Part shown: piece after piece, positions 6,179 to 14,315 of the stretch
Numbering within the stretch: the first letter of the stretch is position 1
How the letters are laid out: every line of letters starts with the position of its first letter
Assembly: GCA_019057355.1 (NCBI GenBank)
Contig: DXJM01000106.1
Location: forward strand, 1-17,493
Source of the DNA: Promethearchaeota archaeon
GTDB taxonomy: Archaea > Asgardarchaeota > Lokiarchaeia > Sigyniarchaeales > SOKP01
Direction: 5' to 3'
DNA: 17,493 nt
The notes under the pieces: model-generated
Told to the model about the DNA's origin: nothing
The model's input: the letters and a program-made list of their open reading frames with translations, nothing else
The model's database searches: none
Program-made: the position numbers and the translations under genes

Positions 6179-8206
6179 ATGATGAATTCCGACAAAAATA
6201 TTGATGTTCTCGAAAAGCAGCTGAAAATTTTAGGTAATAAAATCCGAATCGAAATTTTAAAAATCCTATACAATTCACGGATTCCAATACCATTTTCCAG
6301 GCTTCAGAAAGATCTTTTAGAAAATTATAGAAATATCTCAAATTTTTCCTTTCATTTAAATTCACTAAAAACCATTGAATTAATTGCATCAACTTCAGAA
6401 GGGTATAGTTTAACAAACATGGGTAAAAAAATCACACAGAATATTCTCTCAATGGAACATGTGATAAATGAACAAAAAAAAAACATCATGATTAGAACCT
6501 CTAAATATTCAAAAGAACCCTTTAATGAACTGAAAATTGAAGAATATTTGGTGAGAGAAGGTGAAATGGAAAAATATTTGGCAAAAAAAATCGCAAGTGA
6601 AGTGAAAAATCGATTATTTAAATCAAACATTGATTATTTAACAGCACCTTTAATGAGAGAATATATAAATGTGATTTTATTAGAAAATGGTCTAGAAGAA
6701 GTCAGGCATAGGCTAACACGATTAGGGACTCCACCGCATGAAGTGTATAAGTTATTAAATTCCCAAGATGAGGGAATTAAACCTAACAATTTTATTAGAA
6801 GGTTAGGTTCTGATGTATCCGAGCAATTTTTATTGTTGAATCAGCTTCCCAAGGACCTTGCAGATTTATATATTTCAGGTGATATTGCTTTATTGCATCT
6901 GAATTATTGGAGTTTAAGACCATTGGGTTTCTATGTCGATACTCAATCGATAATGAGCGTGGTTTTCTCAAAAAAAAAAGAGTTAACCGGCACCAGCAAA
7001 AAACCACAAGAAATCATTAAAATTATCATGAATTTTATTGATGTCTTATTATTATTTTATCCCTATTTATCTGGAGATATATTATTAGGTAATTTCAACA
7101 AATATTTTCTTTCATTTTTCAAAGATCTAGAAATAGAAAATCTTAATTCATATTTTCAAATTTTTAGCTCTCAACTTTCAAAATATTACGAAATTAATGG
7201 AGATAATCATTCACATGTTTCTTTAGATTTTGTGTATGATCATTTATCGAATGAAATTGAAAAGCAATTCGAGATTGATACCATCTTCTTGAATCAATTA
7301 CATGGTAATTTAGATTTCAATTGCCATTCTTCAAAACCCCTAGCATTATTCGACTATGTTAATTTAAACCATTCAAAAGTTAAAACTTCTCCTTTATTTT
7401 ACACGGGTAATGCGGTATTTTATAATCAGATCCCTTCAAATCTCATAAATTCATCGCTCATTAAGGTCAAACATTCATCAGAGAATGATTCCGGCAAAAA
7501 TAAAATTATCTTAGATAAAATTCTGATTAACTTGGACCAAATAGCTCAAAAGGCACATCAAAATGATGGTAATTTTTGTGAAATTTTGCAAGAAACAATG
7601 CACTCCGTATTTAAGCTATTTAGCCTAAAAGAATCGCTCGTGATGAAAAAATTAGATTCTATTAGAGATTGGCACCTTTTATGCTCTCAAATGTTTAAAA
7701 ATGACCTGAAGACTTGCATGCACGAATCACTAAAATCAATCAGTTTTTTCGGTTTGAACGAGGCGATAAAGCACCATTGTGGAATAGAACTCGATAGATT
7801 AGATAAAAGTGAATTATTCGCACTTGAAGTGGTCAGTATAATGAGAAAGATGATTGAAGAAAGAAATGATTTTGATGGATCACAATTTATTTTAAGCCAA
7901 CCTAATCATCATGATTATTATTTAGGGTCTAAAAAGAGCAAAAAAATAAAATTTAACGACCTTCATGAGAATTATTCGGGAAAAATAATAAGAAAAGATT
8001 CTGCTTTACCATTGAGAGATCAAATCGCAATATTTAAAAAATTTGAAGAAATTATAAACGGAGGAGTGTTGTTCTCGTGTTATTTTAACCATAACAACGG
8101 GACTTTACAAGAACATGTTGACACGTTAACACGCGCAAAAATACATGCTTTTTCAATAAATTGTACAAATCATGATTTATCAGAAGATTATCTAATCGAT
8201 CATTAA
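6179..8206 (+). CDS. Winged-helix regulator-like protein with ATP-cone and NrdD-like (non-catalytic) domains
   Basis: The protein has 675 residues. Residues 10-95 look like an ArsR-type winged helix (KILGNKIRIEILKILYNSR, then a recognition-helix region and a wing ending in SLTNMGKKI). Residues about 103-190 resemble an ATP-cone, the nucleotide-sensing domain of ribonucleotide reductases (EPFNELKIEEYLVREGEMEK, then YLTAPLMREYINVILLENGL). Its usual KRDG start is degenerate. From about 210 it resembles class III anaerobic ribonucleotide reductase NrdD: LLLNQLPKDLADLYISGDIA before a tryptophan-containing LRPLGF segment, KILINLDQIAQKA (447-459), and EEIINGGVLFSCYF (623-636). The protein stops after SINCTNHDLSED, about where NrdD has its zinc-binding cysteines, and has no glycyl-radical loop. 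It therefore cannot be a standard reductase. A (d)NTP-responsive transcription factor is the best inference. The stop overlaps the end of pyrB by 15 bases. Confidence 0.72.
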   Translation: MMNSDKNIDVLEKQLKILGNKIRIEILKILYNSRIPIPFSRLQKDLLENYRNISNFSFHLNSLKTIELIASTSEGYSLTNMGKKITQNILSMEHVINEQKKNIMIRTSKYSKEPFNELKIEEYLVREGEMEKYLAKKIASEVKNRLFKSNIDYLTAPLMREYINVILLENGLEEVRHRLTRLGTPPHEVYKLLNSQDEGIKPNNFIRRLGSDVSEQFLLLNQLPKDLADLYISGDIALLHLNYWSLRPLGFYVDTQSIMSVVFSKKKELTGTSKKPQEIIKIIMNFIDVLLLFYPYLSGDILLGNFNKYFLSFFKDLEIENLNSYFQIFSSQLSKYYEINGDNHSHVSLDFVYDHLSNEIEKQFEIDTIFLNQLHGNLDFNCHSSKPLALFDYVNLNHSKVKTSPLFYTGNAVFYNQIPSNLINSSLIKVKHSSENDSGKNKIILDKILINLDQIAQKAHQNDGNFCEILQETMHSVFKLFSLKESLVMKKLDSIRDWHLLCSQMFKNDLKTCMHESLKSISFFGLNEAIKHHCGIELDRLDKSELFALEVVSIMRKMIEERNDFDGSQFILSQPNHHDYYLGSKKSKKIKFNDLHENYSGKIIRKDSALPLRDQIAIFKKFEEIINGGVLFSCYFNHNNGTLQEHVDTLTRAKIHAFSINCTNHDLSEDYLIDH

Positions 8207-9112
8207 TTCCGCAAGTATGGCTTTTCTTAGAGCTAATCCATAACCTGTCTGCTTGAAATAGATTGCTTTATCGGAATATGTATCCACGTTCGGATGTATT
8301 TCCGTTATTCTTGGTAATGGATGCATTAGCTTAAAATTCTCTTTTGTCTTTTCTAAATCTTCTTCATTAAAAACATAAGCACTTTTTACCTTTTCATATT
8401 CTTCTTGGTCAACGAATCTTTCTTTTTGAATTCGTGTCATGTATAACACATCCAAGATGTCAAGAATATTTCTATATCTTGTTATCTCTTTATATTTTAT
8501 CTTACGTTCTTGTAAATAAGCTTTATACCTATTTCTCAAAGATAATTCTCTTGGACTGATAAAATAAATATTTACTTCAAAATTAGACAATAATAAGGAA
8601 AGGGAATGGGCAGTTCTTCCATATTTTAAATCTCCAACAATTCCAATGTTTAATCCATCGATGGTTCCACATTCCTCTTTTATCGTCAATAGATCAAGAA
8701 GAGCTTGAGTTGGATGTTCACCACTTCCAGAACCAGCATTGATGATGGGAATGTTTGCAAATCGTGAAGCTAAAATTGCCGCTCCTTCTAAAGGATTCCT
8801 CATTACGATGCAATCACTATAATTTTGAACGGTTCTAATGGTATCCGCGATACTTTCCCCTTTTTTAAAGGAGGAAACATCAGCAGAATGGAAACCAATA
8901 ACATTTCCTCCCAAACGATACATTGCCGATTCAAAACTTAGCCGGGTGCGAGTTGAGGGCTCAAAAAATAACGTGGCTAAGATCTTCCCGTTCAAGATAT
9001 GGGAATTCTTAACCCTAATCATTTTTCTTCCTTGTTTGAGAATATATTCTATATCTTCCCTGTTAAATTGTTTAGCGCTAATAATACCCTCACTAAATTT
9101 CTCCTTAAACAA
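8192..9112 (-). CDS. pyrB: Aspartate carbamoyltransferase catalytic subunit
   Basis: The enzyme makes N-carbamoyl-L-aspartate from carbamoyl phosphate and aspartate, the committed step of pyrimidine synthesis, in the cytoplasm. It has 306 residues, full length for the family. Active-site motifs are intact: FFEPSTRTR (49-57) binds carbamoyl phosphate, and Lys84 in SFKKGES is the loop that reaches into the neighbouring subunit. The others are GEHPTQALLD with His133, DLKYGRTAHS with Arg165, Arg227-Gln229 in TRIQKERF, and HPLPR (264-268). The start is a TTG at 9110-9112, chosen because GAGGG (9120-9124) lies seven bases before it and no in-frame ATG or GTG is nearby upstream. The regulatory subunit gene pyrI, often next in archaea, is absent: the gene's 3' end overlaps a convergent gene. 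A separate pyrI elsewhere or an unregulated trimer are both possible. Confidence 0.95.
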   Translation of the reverse strand: MFKEKFSEGIISAKQFNREDIEYILKQGRKMIRVKNSHILNGKILATLFFEPSTRTRLSFESAMYRLGGNVIGFHSADVSSFKKGESIADTIRTVQNYSDCIVMRNPLEGAAILASRFANIPIINAGSGSGEHPTQALLDLLTIKEECGTIDGLNIGIVGDLKYGRTAHSLSLLLSNFEVNIYFISPRELSLRNRYKAYLQERKIKYKEITRYRNILDILDVLYMTRIQKERFVDQEEYEKVKSAYVFNEEDLEKTKENFKLMHPLPRITEIHPNVDTYSDKAIYFKQTGYGLALRKAILAELMID

Positions 9113-9119
9113 AAAATTT

Positions 9120-9124
9120 CCCTC
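9120..9124 (-). promoter_or_regulatory. Shine-Dalgarno site supporting the pyrB TTG start
   Basis: On the minus strand GAGGG is followed by seven bases and then TTG. An ATGATG pair nearby is out of frame, so initiation at TTG is the only reading that keeps the full PyrB N-terminus. Confidence 0.6.
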
Positions 9125-9329
9125 ATCATTATAATTTTTCCTAATAACAATGAAGAACTTGTTTAATTTATTTTTTATTAAAATGATAGAATAGTTGGAA
9201 GTAAAATCTTGTTAGAAAATTCTTATTAGAAACTAAATTTTAAATACAAAAAAATATGAATATGCAAAAACAAGAAAATTTTCCCCATTAGAATTTTTCA
9301 CTTTTTTTCTCTTGATAGGTAAACGTATT
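9125..9329. promoter_or_regulatory. Divergent promoter region between pyrB and the SCP2-domain gene
   Basis: About 200 bases of very AT-rich DNA separate the two diverging genes. On the + strand TTTTAAATAC at 9238-9247 is a TATA candidate some 80 bases before the ATG at 9330. On the - strand the A/T stretch around 9158-9175 is a weak TATA candidate some 45-60 bases before the pyrB TTG. A short direct repeat TTAGAAA occurs at 9212-9218 and 9226-9232. None of these is strong evidence. Confidence 0.3.
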
Positions 9330-10196
9330 ATGGAGCAATTACGACATTCAGATAAAATGAAAAGGATATTAGAAATAAGTAAAAAAGGTGCAGAAATAGT
9401 AAAACCTGAGGATATACCCCTGACTTATGAATTGATCAAGGAATTTTTTAACATTAATAAAAATATTCAAGAAATAATAAAAAATCTAGAATTCATTGTT
9501 GAAATTTACATTGAAGGAATCGGTACAAATACATTCGTTATTTCCAACGGTAAAGCAGAAGTTAAAGAAGGAAAAGCAATCAATCCTAATGTAACTATCG
9601 CGTCAGACTTAAAAACAATCGCTCAGATATTATTGGGAACTAAAGATCCCTTTATAGCTTTTTTTAAAGGAGAATTGGTTATAGACGGGGATCTTTTTAC
9701 AGTTATTCAATATGAGGAATTATTAGAATTATCAAGAACCGAACTAAATATATTGGATAGATCCAATAAAGAGAGAATTCTTGAACTAAGCGAAGTTAAA
9801 AAACTTTTAAATGTTTATAGAGGGACAATTAAGCCTGATGACCCTTCCCTTATCCCAAGTTTCTTAAAGTTGTTAATTGCTTTTGTAAATAACAATCCTG
9901 AAGCACTCGATGAAATTCAAGATGTTTACATGAAAATTCAGCTTATCATTACACATGTTGGAAGTTATCTTATTGAAATCAAGGAAAATAAAATGATTTG
10001 GAGAGAAGGGAGTGCTGAAGATTCAACATTGATAATTGAGATGGCGGTGGATGTTGGTCTAAAAATAATTCTTCTTGGTGATGCCATATCCCCTTATTTG
10101 GCAGGTGATATCTCTATAGAGGGTAATCTTCAAGATGCGATGATATTTTCAGAGATCCTTCAAATTTTGCATAATATCATTGAATTAGCTATTTAA
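9330..10196 (+). CDS. Protein with two tandem SCP2-like (sterol carrier) domains
   Basis: The protein has 288 residues from the ATG at 9330, with no signal peptide or membrane segment, so it is probably cytoplasmic. The first SCP2-like domain is at about residues 47-134: NGKAEVKEGKAINPNVTIAS, then a helix, then AFFKGELVIDGDL. The second is at about 189-284: an ENKMIWREGSAEDSTLIIEM strand region, then YLAGDISIEGNLQDA. The alternation of a beta-sheet, a lipid-tunnel helix and the K/D-G-(E/D)-(L/I)-x-(I/V)-x-G turn is the family pattern. SCP2 domains bind lipids or other hydrophobic ligands; the ligand here cannot be read from sequence. A TTG at 9312 would extend the protein by six residues; ATG is preferred, with TAGGT about nine bases upstream. 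It stands alone, between pyrB and the L44e operon. Confidence 0.75.
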   Translation: MEQLRHSDKMKRILEISKKGAEIVKPEDIPLTYELIKEFFNINKNIQEIIKNLEFIVEIYIEGIGTNTFVISNGKAEVKEGKAINPNVTIASDLKTIAQILLGTKDPFIAFFKGELVIDGDLFTVIQYEELLELSRTELNILDRSNKERILELSEVKKLLNVYRGTIKPDDPSLIPSFLKLLIAFVNNNPEALDEIQDVYMKIQLIITHVGSYLIEIKENKMIWREGSAEDSTLIIEMAVDVGLKIILLGDAISPYLAGDISIEGNLQDAMIFSEILQILHNIIELAI

Positions 10197-10198
10197 TT

Positions 10199-10233
10199 AT
10201 GATCTCCACTCATTCATTTTTTTTAGTGATCAT
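10199..10233 (+). terminator. Imperfect hairpin with T8 after the SCP2-domain gene
   Basis: ATGATC-TCC-ACT (10199-10210) pairs with AGTGATCAT (10225-10233), leaving a 3-base bulge. The loop contains a T8 run at 10217-10224. Since the T-run is in the loop rather than after the stem, any termination would depend on the U-tract alone. Confidence 0.35.
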
Positions 10234-10265
10234 GATAAAAAATAAAAAGGAGCTTCCAGACCTCT

Positions 10266-10317
10266 AAAAATAGTTAAATTTAAAATTTGGAAATAATTAT
10301 ACCATTTATATTAAAAG
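10266..10317 (+). promoter_or_regulatory. Possible promoter of the rpl44e-rps27e operon
   Basis: AAAAATAGTTAAATTTAAAA begins at 10266, about 50-68 bases before the rpl44e ATG, and resembles a purine-rich BRE followed by a TATA-like element. A second AT-rich candidate, TTTATATTAAAAG (10305-10317), is probably too close to the start codon unless the mRNA is leaderless. Confidence 0.3.
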
Positions 10318-10334
10318 TTTTTAAGTCGATAAAC

Positions 10335-10613
10335 ATGAAATACCCACGAACAATTAATCGTTATTGCCCCTATTGTCGGACACATAATCAACACACGGTT
10401 AGCATCTATAAAAAAGGAAAGGAAAGGATGTTAAATCATGGAAGGCGTCGTCTTGAAAGGAAGAAAAGAGGTTACGGTTCATTTCCTAAAGAAATCTTCC
10501 ATAAAAACGCTAAAATTAACAAGAGAACCCAGCCTATGCTTGAATGCAGTGGATGTGGGAAAAAACAATATGCCAAATCATATCGGGTCAAAAAATTTGA
10601 AATATTAGACTAA
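10335..10613 (+). CDS. rpl44e: Ribosomal protein eL42 (L44e)
   Basis: This is a large-subunit zinc-finger ribosomal protein near the tRNA E site, 92 residues, the standard archaeal length. The N-terminus MKYPRTINRYCPYCRTHNQH and the second pair CSGC give the CxxC...CxxC zinc site. GRRRLERKKRGYGSFP and the C-terminal RVKKFEILD are family hallmarks. The frame stays open upstream to 10287, but those residues (EIIIPFILKVFKS) are hydrophobic and unlike any L44e, so the ATG at 10335 is chosen. rps27e follows after 21 bases, the usual archaeal pair. Confidence 0.95.
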   Translation: MKYPRTINRYCPYCRTHNQHTVSIYKKGKERMLNHGRRRLERKKRGYGSFPKEIFHKNAKINKRTQPMLECSGCGKKQYAKSYRVKKFEILD

Positions 10614-10634
10614 TTTATTATCAGGTTAAGAATA

Positions 10635-10841
10635 ATGGCAAGAAATAAAAAATCGAAAATTCTCATCCCCCAACCTCAAAGCCGTTTTTTAAGGGTTAAA
10701 TGTTTGAACTGCGGGAACCAACAGATAGTTTTTGGATGCTCTGCCACTGATGTAGATTGCTTAGTATGCGGGAAAACATTGCTACAATCTACCGGAGGTA
10801 AGGCCCGGATTCTCACGAAAATATTGGAAGTATTGACTTGA
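10635..10841 (+). CDS. rps27e: Ribosomal protein eS27 (S27e)
   Basis: This is a small-subunit zinc-ribbon protein, 68 residues. The zinc ligands are CLNCG and CLVCG, with the family core NCGNQQIVFGCSATDVDCLV and the ending GGKARILTKILEVL. CAGGT at 10622-10626 is a Shine-Dalgarno eight bases before the ATG. In many archaea aIF2-alpha follows this pair; here the next gene is on the opposite strand, so the conserved block ends here. Confidence 0.95.
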   Translation: MARNKKSKILIPQPQSRFLRVKCLNCGNQQIVFGCSATDVDCLVCGKTLLQSTGGKARILTKILEVLT

Positions 10842-11074
10842 ATTAATTTTGATCAATTTGAGTCTTTTTGAATTATTTGGGGAGATATTAAATTTACTAT
10901 TTTTAATTGAATCTCTTATATATATTGTATTTATTAGAGAATGTTGGATTAAAACTGAAAAATAACAAAATTTATGAATTAGCAGAGAATGTCTTATGGA
11001 GGATTATCAAACTATAAAATTAACATTAGTTAAAAAAATAAATTATTATATACGGGTAATAAAAAGGCGAATAG
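10842..11074. other. Convergent intergenic region
   Basis: This spacer of about 230 bases separates rps27e (+) and the GH94 gene (-). It has T-runs on both strands that could end transcription from either side, and an imperfect inverted repeat at 10912-10940 (TCTCT...AGAGA arms, one T-T mismatch). No gene, tRNA or strong terminator was recognised. Confidence 0.4.
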
Positions 11075-13441
11075 TTAACCCATTAAGACTTTAATATCAT
11101 ACTTTTCACCATTTTTCAAAATAGGAATTATTTGATTTTCTACAATTTTATCATTAACAGTAATTTCTTCAATACCCTTTGAAAAATTCTGTGGATTTAA
11201 CACGTTAATTTCACATATTGATTTTCTAAAATGACGTATAACATTAAATTCATTCCAAGACCTCGGGATGCAAGGATCAATTCTTAAACCATGATGTTCA
11301 GGCCTAATTCCAAGTATCCAATTCAAAGCAGCTATTAAAGACCAGGATGCCGTCCCCGTTAACCATGAATTCTTAGCTCGTCCGTGTTCAGGATGATCAT
11401 TACCCGTTATCATTTGAGAATAAACATAAGGTTCTGTTTTATGTATTTCCGCAATCTTATTTTTATACCAAGGATTAATTTTATTATAGTATTCATATGC
11501 TATATCTCCCCTCCCCAACATGCATTCAGCAATTTCCGCCCAAGGATTGGTATGACAGAAAATTGCAGCATTTTCTTTAAGACCAGGAGGAAACGAGGAA
11601 ATTCCTCCTAATTCCTTATAAAAGCGACTATAAGGAGGATTAAATAATTTTATTCCATATTTAGTGACTAAATTCTCCCTTACAGCATTCATGCATTTTA
11701 CTGCTCTTTCATCGCTTGCAACTTTACTTATAACAGCCCATGTTTGAGTATTAAGAAAGACTTTCCCTTCCTCATTTTTTTTACTCCCCACAACGTTGCC
11801 ATAATCGGTAAAAGCACGAATATACCATTCTCCATCCCATGCTTTTGAATTGATGTGTCTGGATGTTTTTTGTGCCATTTCATTATAATGTCTTGCATCA
11901 TTCTCCAATCCTAATTCTAATGCTATTTCGCTCATTTCCATTAAGGCTTTATGGAATTGCATTGCCACCATGACGCTTTCACCTTCTTTATTTGGACCTT
12001 GAAGTTGGAGAGCATCATTCCAATCAGCAGTTCCAATTAAAGGAAATCCTCGCGGACCCTTATTATTTTCAGTAAAGTCAATAGCAGTTTTGAGATGATA
12101 ATAAAGGTTTCTTTTATCACCATCAACAAAAGCTACTTCTTGGTTTAAGATAGATAAATCCCCCGTTTCTTTCAAATAGTTACTTATTGCAAAAATCAAC
12201 CATAAATGATCATCTCCAAAAAATTTCATCAGAGGATTTACATAGTCGGGAAAGTCCCCGTATCCCGTTATTGGAAAATACTGATGATATACATTTCCAT
12301 TCTTAAATTGAGTTTTAACAATCTCTAACAATCTTTTCCTCACTTTATTCGGAATGGTGTGGCAAACACCTAAAGTATCTTGGTTAAAGTCTCGAAAACC
12401 GATTCCCCGCCCTATCCCTGTTTCATAAAAAGAGACATAGCGTGCCCAATCAAAAGTTATTTTGCATTGATAAGGATTCCATATATTGACAATTTGATCA
12501 AAATGTTCATCAGGAGTTGATACATGAATTTTATCAAGATATTGATGCCATTTATGTTTTAATATATTGAAACTATTTGTAATTATGTCAATATTATTAT
12601 AATTTTTCATTATTTCTATTGCTTGGGGAATGGTATTAGCAATTCCTAAAATAAATATAAGATCTTTAATTTCATCGGGATTTATTGTCAATTCATTACA
12701 TAATGCTGCAATTGGATTTCCTCCAAGTGCTTTAGAATTATGACAAAAACCCTTTTCGACTGACAGGGGATTTGATTCGGAACGATAATTTCCAATAAAA
12801 GCATCTCTCTCACAATCATAGCTAGAAATGATACCATTTGAATGAAAAAATGCAATAGGAGATTTTAAATCAAAAAGGTGATAAAATATTGCCCCTTCAT
12901 TTTCATTAAAATTAGCAACAGCAACATTTTGAATGTATTGAAGGTCTCTTTGATCTGCAATTGCATCCCATAGACAAAATTCCGCATACGAGAAAATTTT
13001 TAATTTTTTTTTCTCTGAAGAGGTATTTTTTAATGTTAGGTTCCAAATCTCGATATTTTCCTCTAAAGGTACAAAATACTTGATTTTTGCTTCAACTTCG
13101 TTATATTTTGAGCAAATAGTCGTGTATCCTAAACCATGACTACATTCATATTTGTCAAGTTCATTAAATACTGGTTGCCACGTCGGTGACCAATATTCTC
13201 CGGAATCCTCATCTCGAATGTAAACATATCTACCCGGTCTATCTATAGGCACGTTATTATACCTGTATCTCAAAATTCGTTTTTCCTTAGGATCTATATA
13301 AAAGCTAAACCCCCCTCCTGTATTTGATACCATTGCACAATATTTTCCATTATTGAGATAATTCATCCATGGTGTTGGCGTCTCAGGTGTCGTAATTACA
13401 TATGCCTTTTCTTTCTCAGAAAAATGTCCGTATTCCATCAT
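11075..13441 (-). CDS. Glycoside hydrolase family 94 disaccharide phosphorylase (cellobiose phosphorylase type)
   Basis: The enzyme is a cytoplasmic inverting phosphorylase: a beta-linked disaccharide plus phosphate gives a sugar 1-phosphate plus free sugar. It has 788 residues, close to bacterial cellobiose phosphorylases (about 800). The N-terminal beta-sandwich region has GGGFSFYIDPKEKRILRYRY, then DRPGRYVYIRDEDSGEYWSP and YECSHGLGYTTI (98-109). The (alpha/alpha)6 catalytic part has GIGFRDFNQDTLG (346-358), then TADWNDAL (471-478) containing the general-acid Asp, probably Asp476. The C-terminal part has EPYVYSQMITG, WLTGTASW (693-700; phosphate-binding loop) and GLRIDPCIPRSW (718-729). No signal peptide is present. 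The WLTGTASW and EPYVYSQ forms favour the cellobiose phosphorylase branch. Laminaribiose, cellodextrin or related GH94 specificities cannot be excluded. It lies downstream of an oligosaccharide/oligopeptide-type ABC importer on the same strand. The two adjacent ATGs (13441, 13438) are equivalent starts. Confidence 0.9.
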   Translation of the reverse strand: MMEYGHFSEKEKAYVITTPETPTPWMNYLNNGKYCAMVSNTGGGFSFYIDPKEKRILRYRYNNVPIDRPGRYVYIRDEDSGEYWSPTWQPVFNELDKYECSHGLGYTTICSKYNEVEAKIKYFVPLEENIEIWNLTLKNTSSEKKKLKIFSYAEFCLWDAIADQRDLQYIQNVAVANFNENEGAIFYHLFDLKSPIAFFHSNGIISSYDCERDAFIGNYRSESNPLSVEKGFCHNSKALGGNPIAALCNELTINPDEIKDLIFILGIANTIPQAIEIMKNYNNIDIITNSFNILKHKWHQYLDKIHVSTPDEHFDQIVNIWNPYQCKITFDWARYVSFYETGIGRGIGFRDFNQDTLGVCHTIPNKVRKRLLEIVKTQFKNGNVYHQYFPITGYGDFPDYVNPLMKFFGDDHLWLIFAISNYLKETGDLSILNQEVAFVDGDKRNLYYHLKTAIDFTENNKGPRGFPLIGTADWNDALQLQGPNKEGESVMVAMQFHKALMEMSEIALELGLENDARHYNEMAQKTSRHINSKAWDGEWYIRAFTDYGNVVGSKKNEEGKVFLNTQTWAVISKVASDERAVKCMNAVRENLVTKYGIKLFNPPYSRFYKELGGISSFPPGLKENAAIFCHTNPWAEIAECMLGRGDIAYEYYNKINPWYKNKIAEIHKTEPYVYSQMITGNDHPEHGRAKNSWLTGTASWSLIAALNWILGIRPEHHGLRIDPCIPRSWNEFNVIRHFRKSICEINVLNPQNFSKGIEEITVNDKIVENQIIPILKNGEKYDIKVLMG

Positions 13442-13461
13442 TATCCATCAAATCTCTTTGG

Positions 13462-13516
13462 TTTTTTAATCAATTAAAAAAAAATCATAATTTGCTTTCA
13501 AGTTCAATAAACTTGA
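13462..13516 (-). promoter_or_regulatory. Hairpin, T9 run and AT dyad between oppF-like gene and GH94 gene
   Basis: On the minus strand, directly after the OppF stop, TCAAGTT and AACTTGA (13498-13516) form a 7-base stem with a 5-base loop. After a short spacer a T9 run (13476-13484) follows, merging into a perfect 9+9 base inverted repeat TTTTTTAAT-TG-ATTAAAAAA (13462-13481). The last element ends about 20 bases before the GH94 ATG and could act as a TATA region for a short-leader transcript. The whole could therefore be partial termination of the transporter transcript plus a separate GH94 promoter. Confidence 0.35.
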
Positions 13517-13517
13517 T

Positions 13518-14309
13518 TTAATTCCATTTTCTATACAAGCTTGGAACACAATTTAATAAATTTTGAGTATATGATTCTTTTGGATAAAGAAAAACATCAT
13601 TTGTTGCACCTTGTTCTATTATTTCTCCATTTTTCATTACAATCACGCGATCAGATAAATATTGTGCTTGACCTATATCATGTGTTATAAATAGGATCGT
13701 AATGTTATACTCTTGTTTTAATTCCTTGAATAAATTTAAAATTCCTGCCCGAGAACTTGAATCAATCATGCTCGTTGGTTCATCTGCAATTAATAATTTT
13801 GGTTCAAACAACAATGCTCGAGCTATTAAAATACGCTGTAATTGACCTCCACTGATTTGATGGGGATATCGCCCTAAGGTTTCATACGGGTCTAATCCAA
13901 CCCTTGTTAATATATCAATAAATTCTTTTTGTCTACTTGAACGCGTATAATTAGGACGAGCATATGAGTATGCTTGTTTTAAGACATGATCAATTCTATA
14001 GAAGGAATTAAAAGAACTATAAGGGTCCTGAAAAATACCCTGCACCATCCGATAATATTTTTTTTTATTCATCTTTAGGATGTTTTTTCCATCAAAAAAA
14101 ATATTTCCTTCCGTTGGCTCGATAAATCTCAAAATTATATTTGCGACAGTCGACTTGCCGCTTCCGCTCTCTCCCACAAGGGATACTACATGTCCTTCCT
14201 TTAATTCAAATGACACGTTTAAAACACCAATTGTCATTATCGTTCTTATAATACCTGAAACATACTTCTTGGAAAGGTTTTCTACTTTCAATATATTTTG
14301 ACTAATCAT
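13518..14309 (-). CDS. ABC transporter ATP-binding protein, OppF/DppF type
   Basis: This is the second nucleotide-binding subunit of an Opp-family importer, 263 residues from the ATG at 14309. Visible (numbered from that ATG) are Walker A GESGSGKST (46-54), Q-loop FQDPYSSF, signature ISGGQLQRI (152-160), Walker B LLIADEPTSMID and switch His in ITHDIGQ. It lacks the C-terminal cysteine-containing oligo_HPY extension of its OppD partner and ends soon after the ATPase core, short for an OppF. A GTG at 14315 immediately follows the upstream TAG. AGGTGA (14312-14317) pairs with the 16S tail at proper spacing for the ATG at 14309, so that start is preferred; the difference is two residues. It is coupled to the preceding gene and precedes the GH94 gene by 76 bases. 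Confidence 0.9.
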   Translation of the reverse strand: MISQNILKVENLSKKYVSGIIRTIMTIGVLNVSFELKEGHVVSLVGESGSGKSTVANIILRFIEPTEGNIFFDGKNILKMNKKKYYRMVQGIFQDPYSSFNSFYRIDHVLKQAYSYARPNYTRSSRQKEFIDILTRVGLDPYETLGRYPHQISGGQLQRILIARALLFEPKLLIADEPTSMIDSSSRAGILNLFKELKQEYNITILFITHDIGQAQYLSDRVIVMKNGEIIEQGATNDVFLYPKESYTQNLLNCVPSLYRKWN

Positions 14310-14315
14310 TTTCAC

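Noticed and set aside
8838..9134. Open frame of 98 codons on the + strand across the pyrB 5' end
   Set aside because: It is antisense to the conserved PyrB motifs and has no homology or initiation signals.
10287..10334. Upstream extension of L44e by 16 hydrophobic residues
   Set aside because: L44e proteins begin at the equivalent of the ATG at 10335. The extension overlaps promoter-like sequence.
10912..10940. Imperfect inverted repeat between rps27e and GH94, considered as a bidirectional terminator
   Set aside because: The loop is 11 bases, the stem is interrupted by a T-T mismatch, and no T-run follows on either strand. It may be chance.
11384..11611. Open frame of 75 codons on the + strand inside the GH94 gene
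   Set aside because: It is antisense to the conserved phosphate-binding region of GH94, with no support as a gene.
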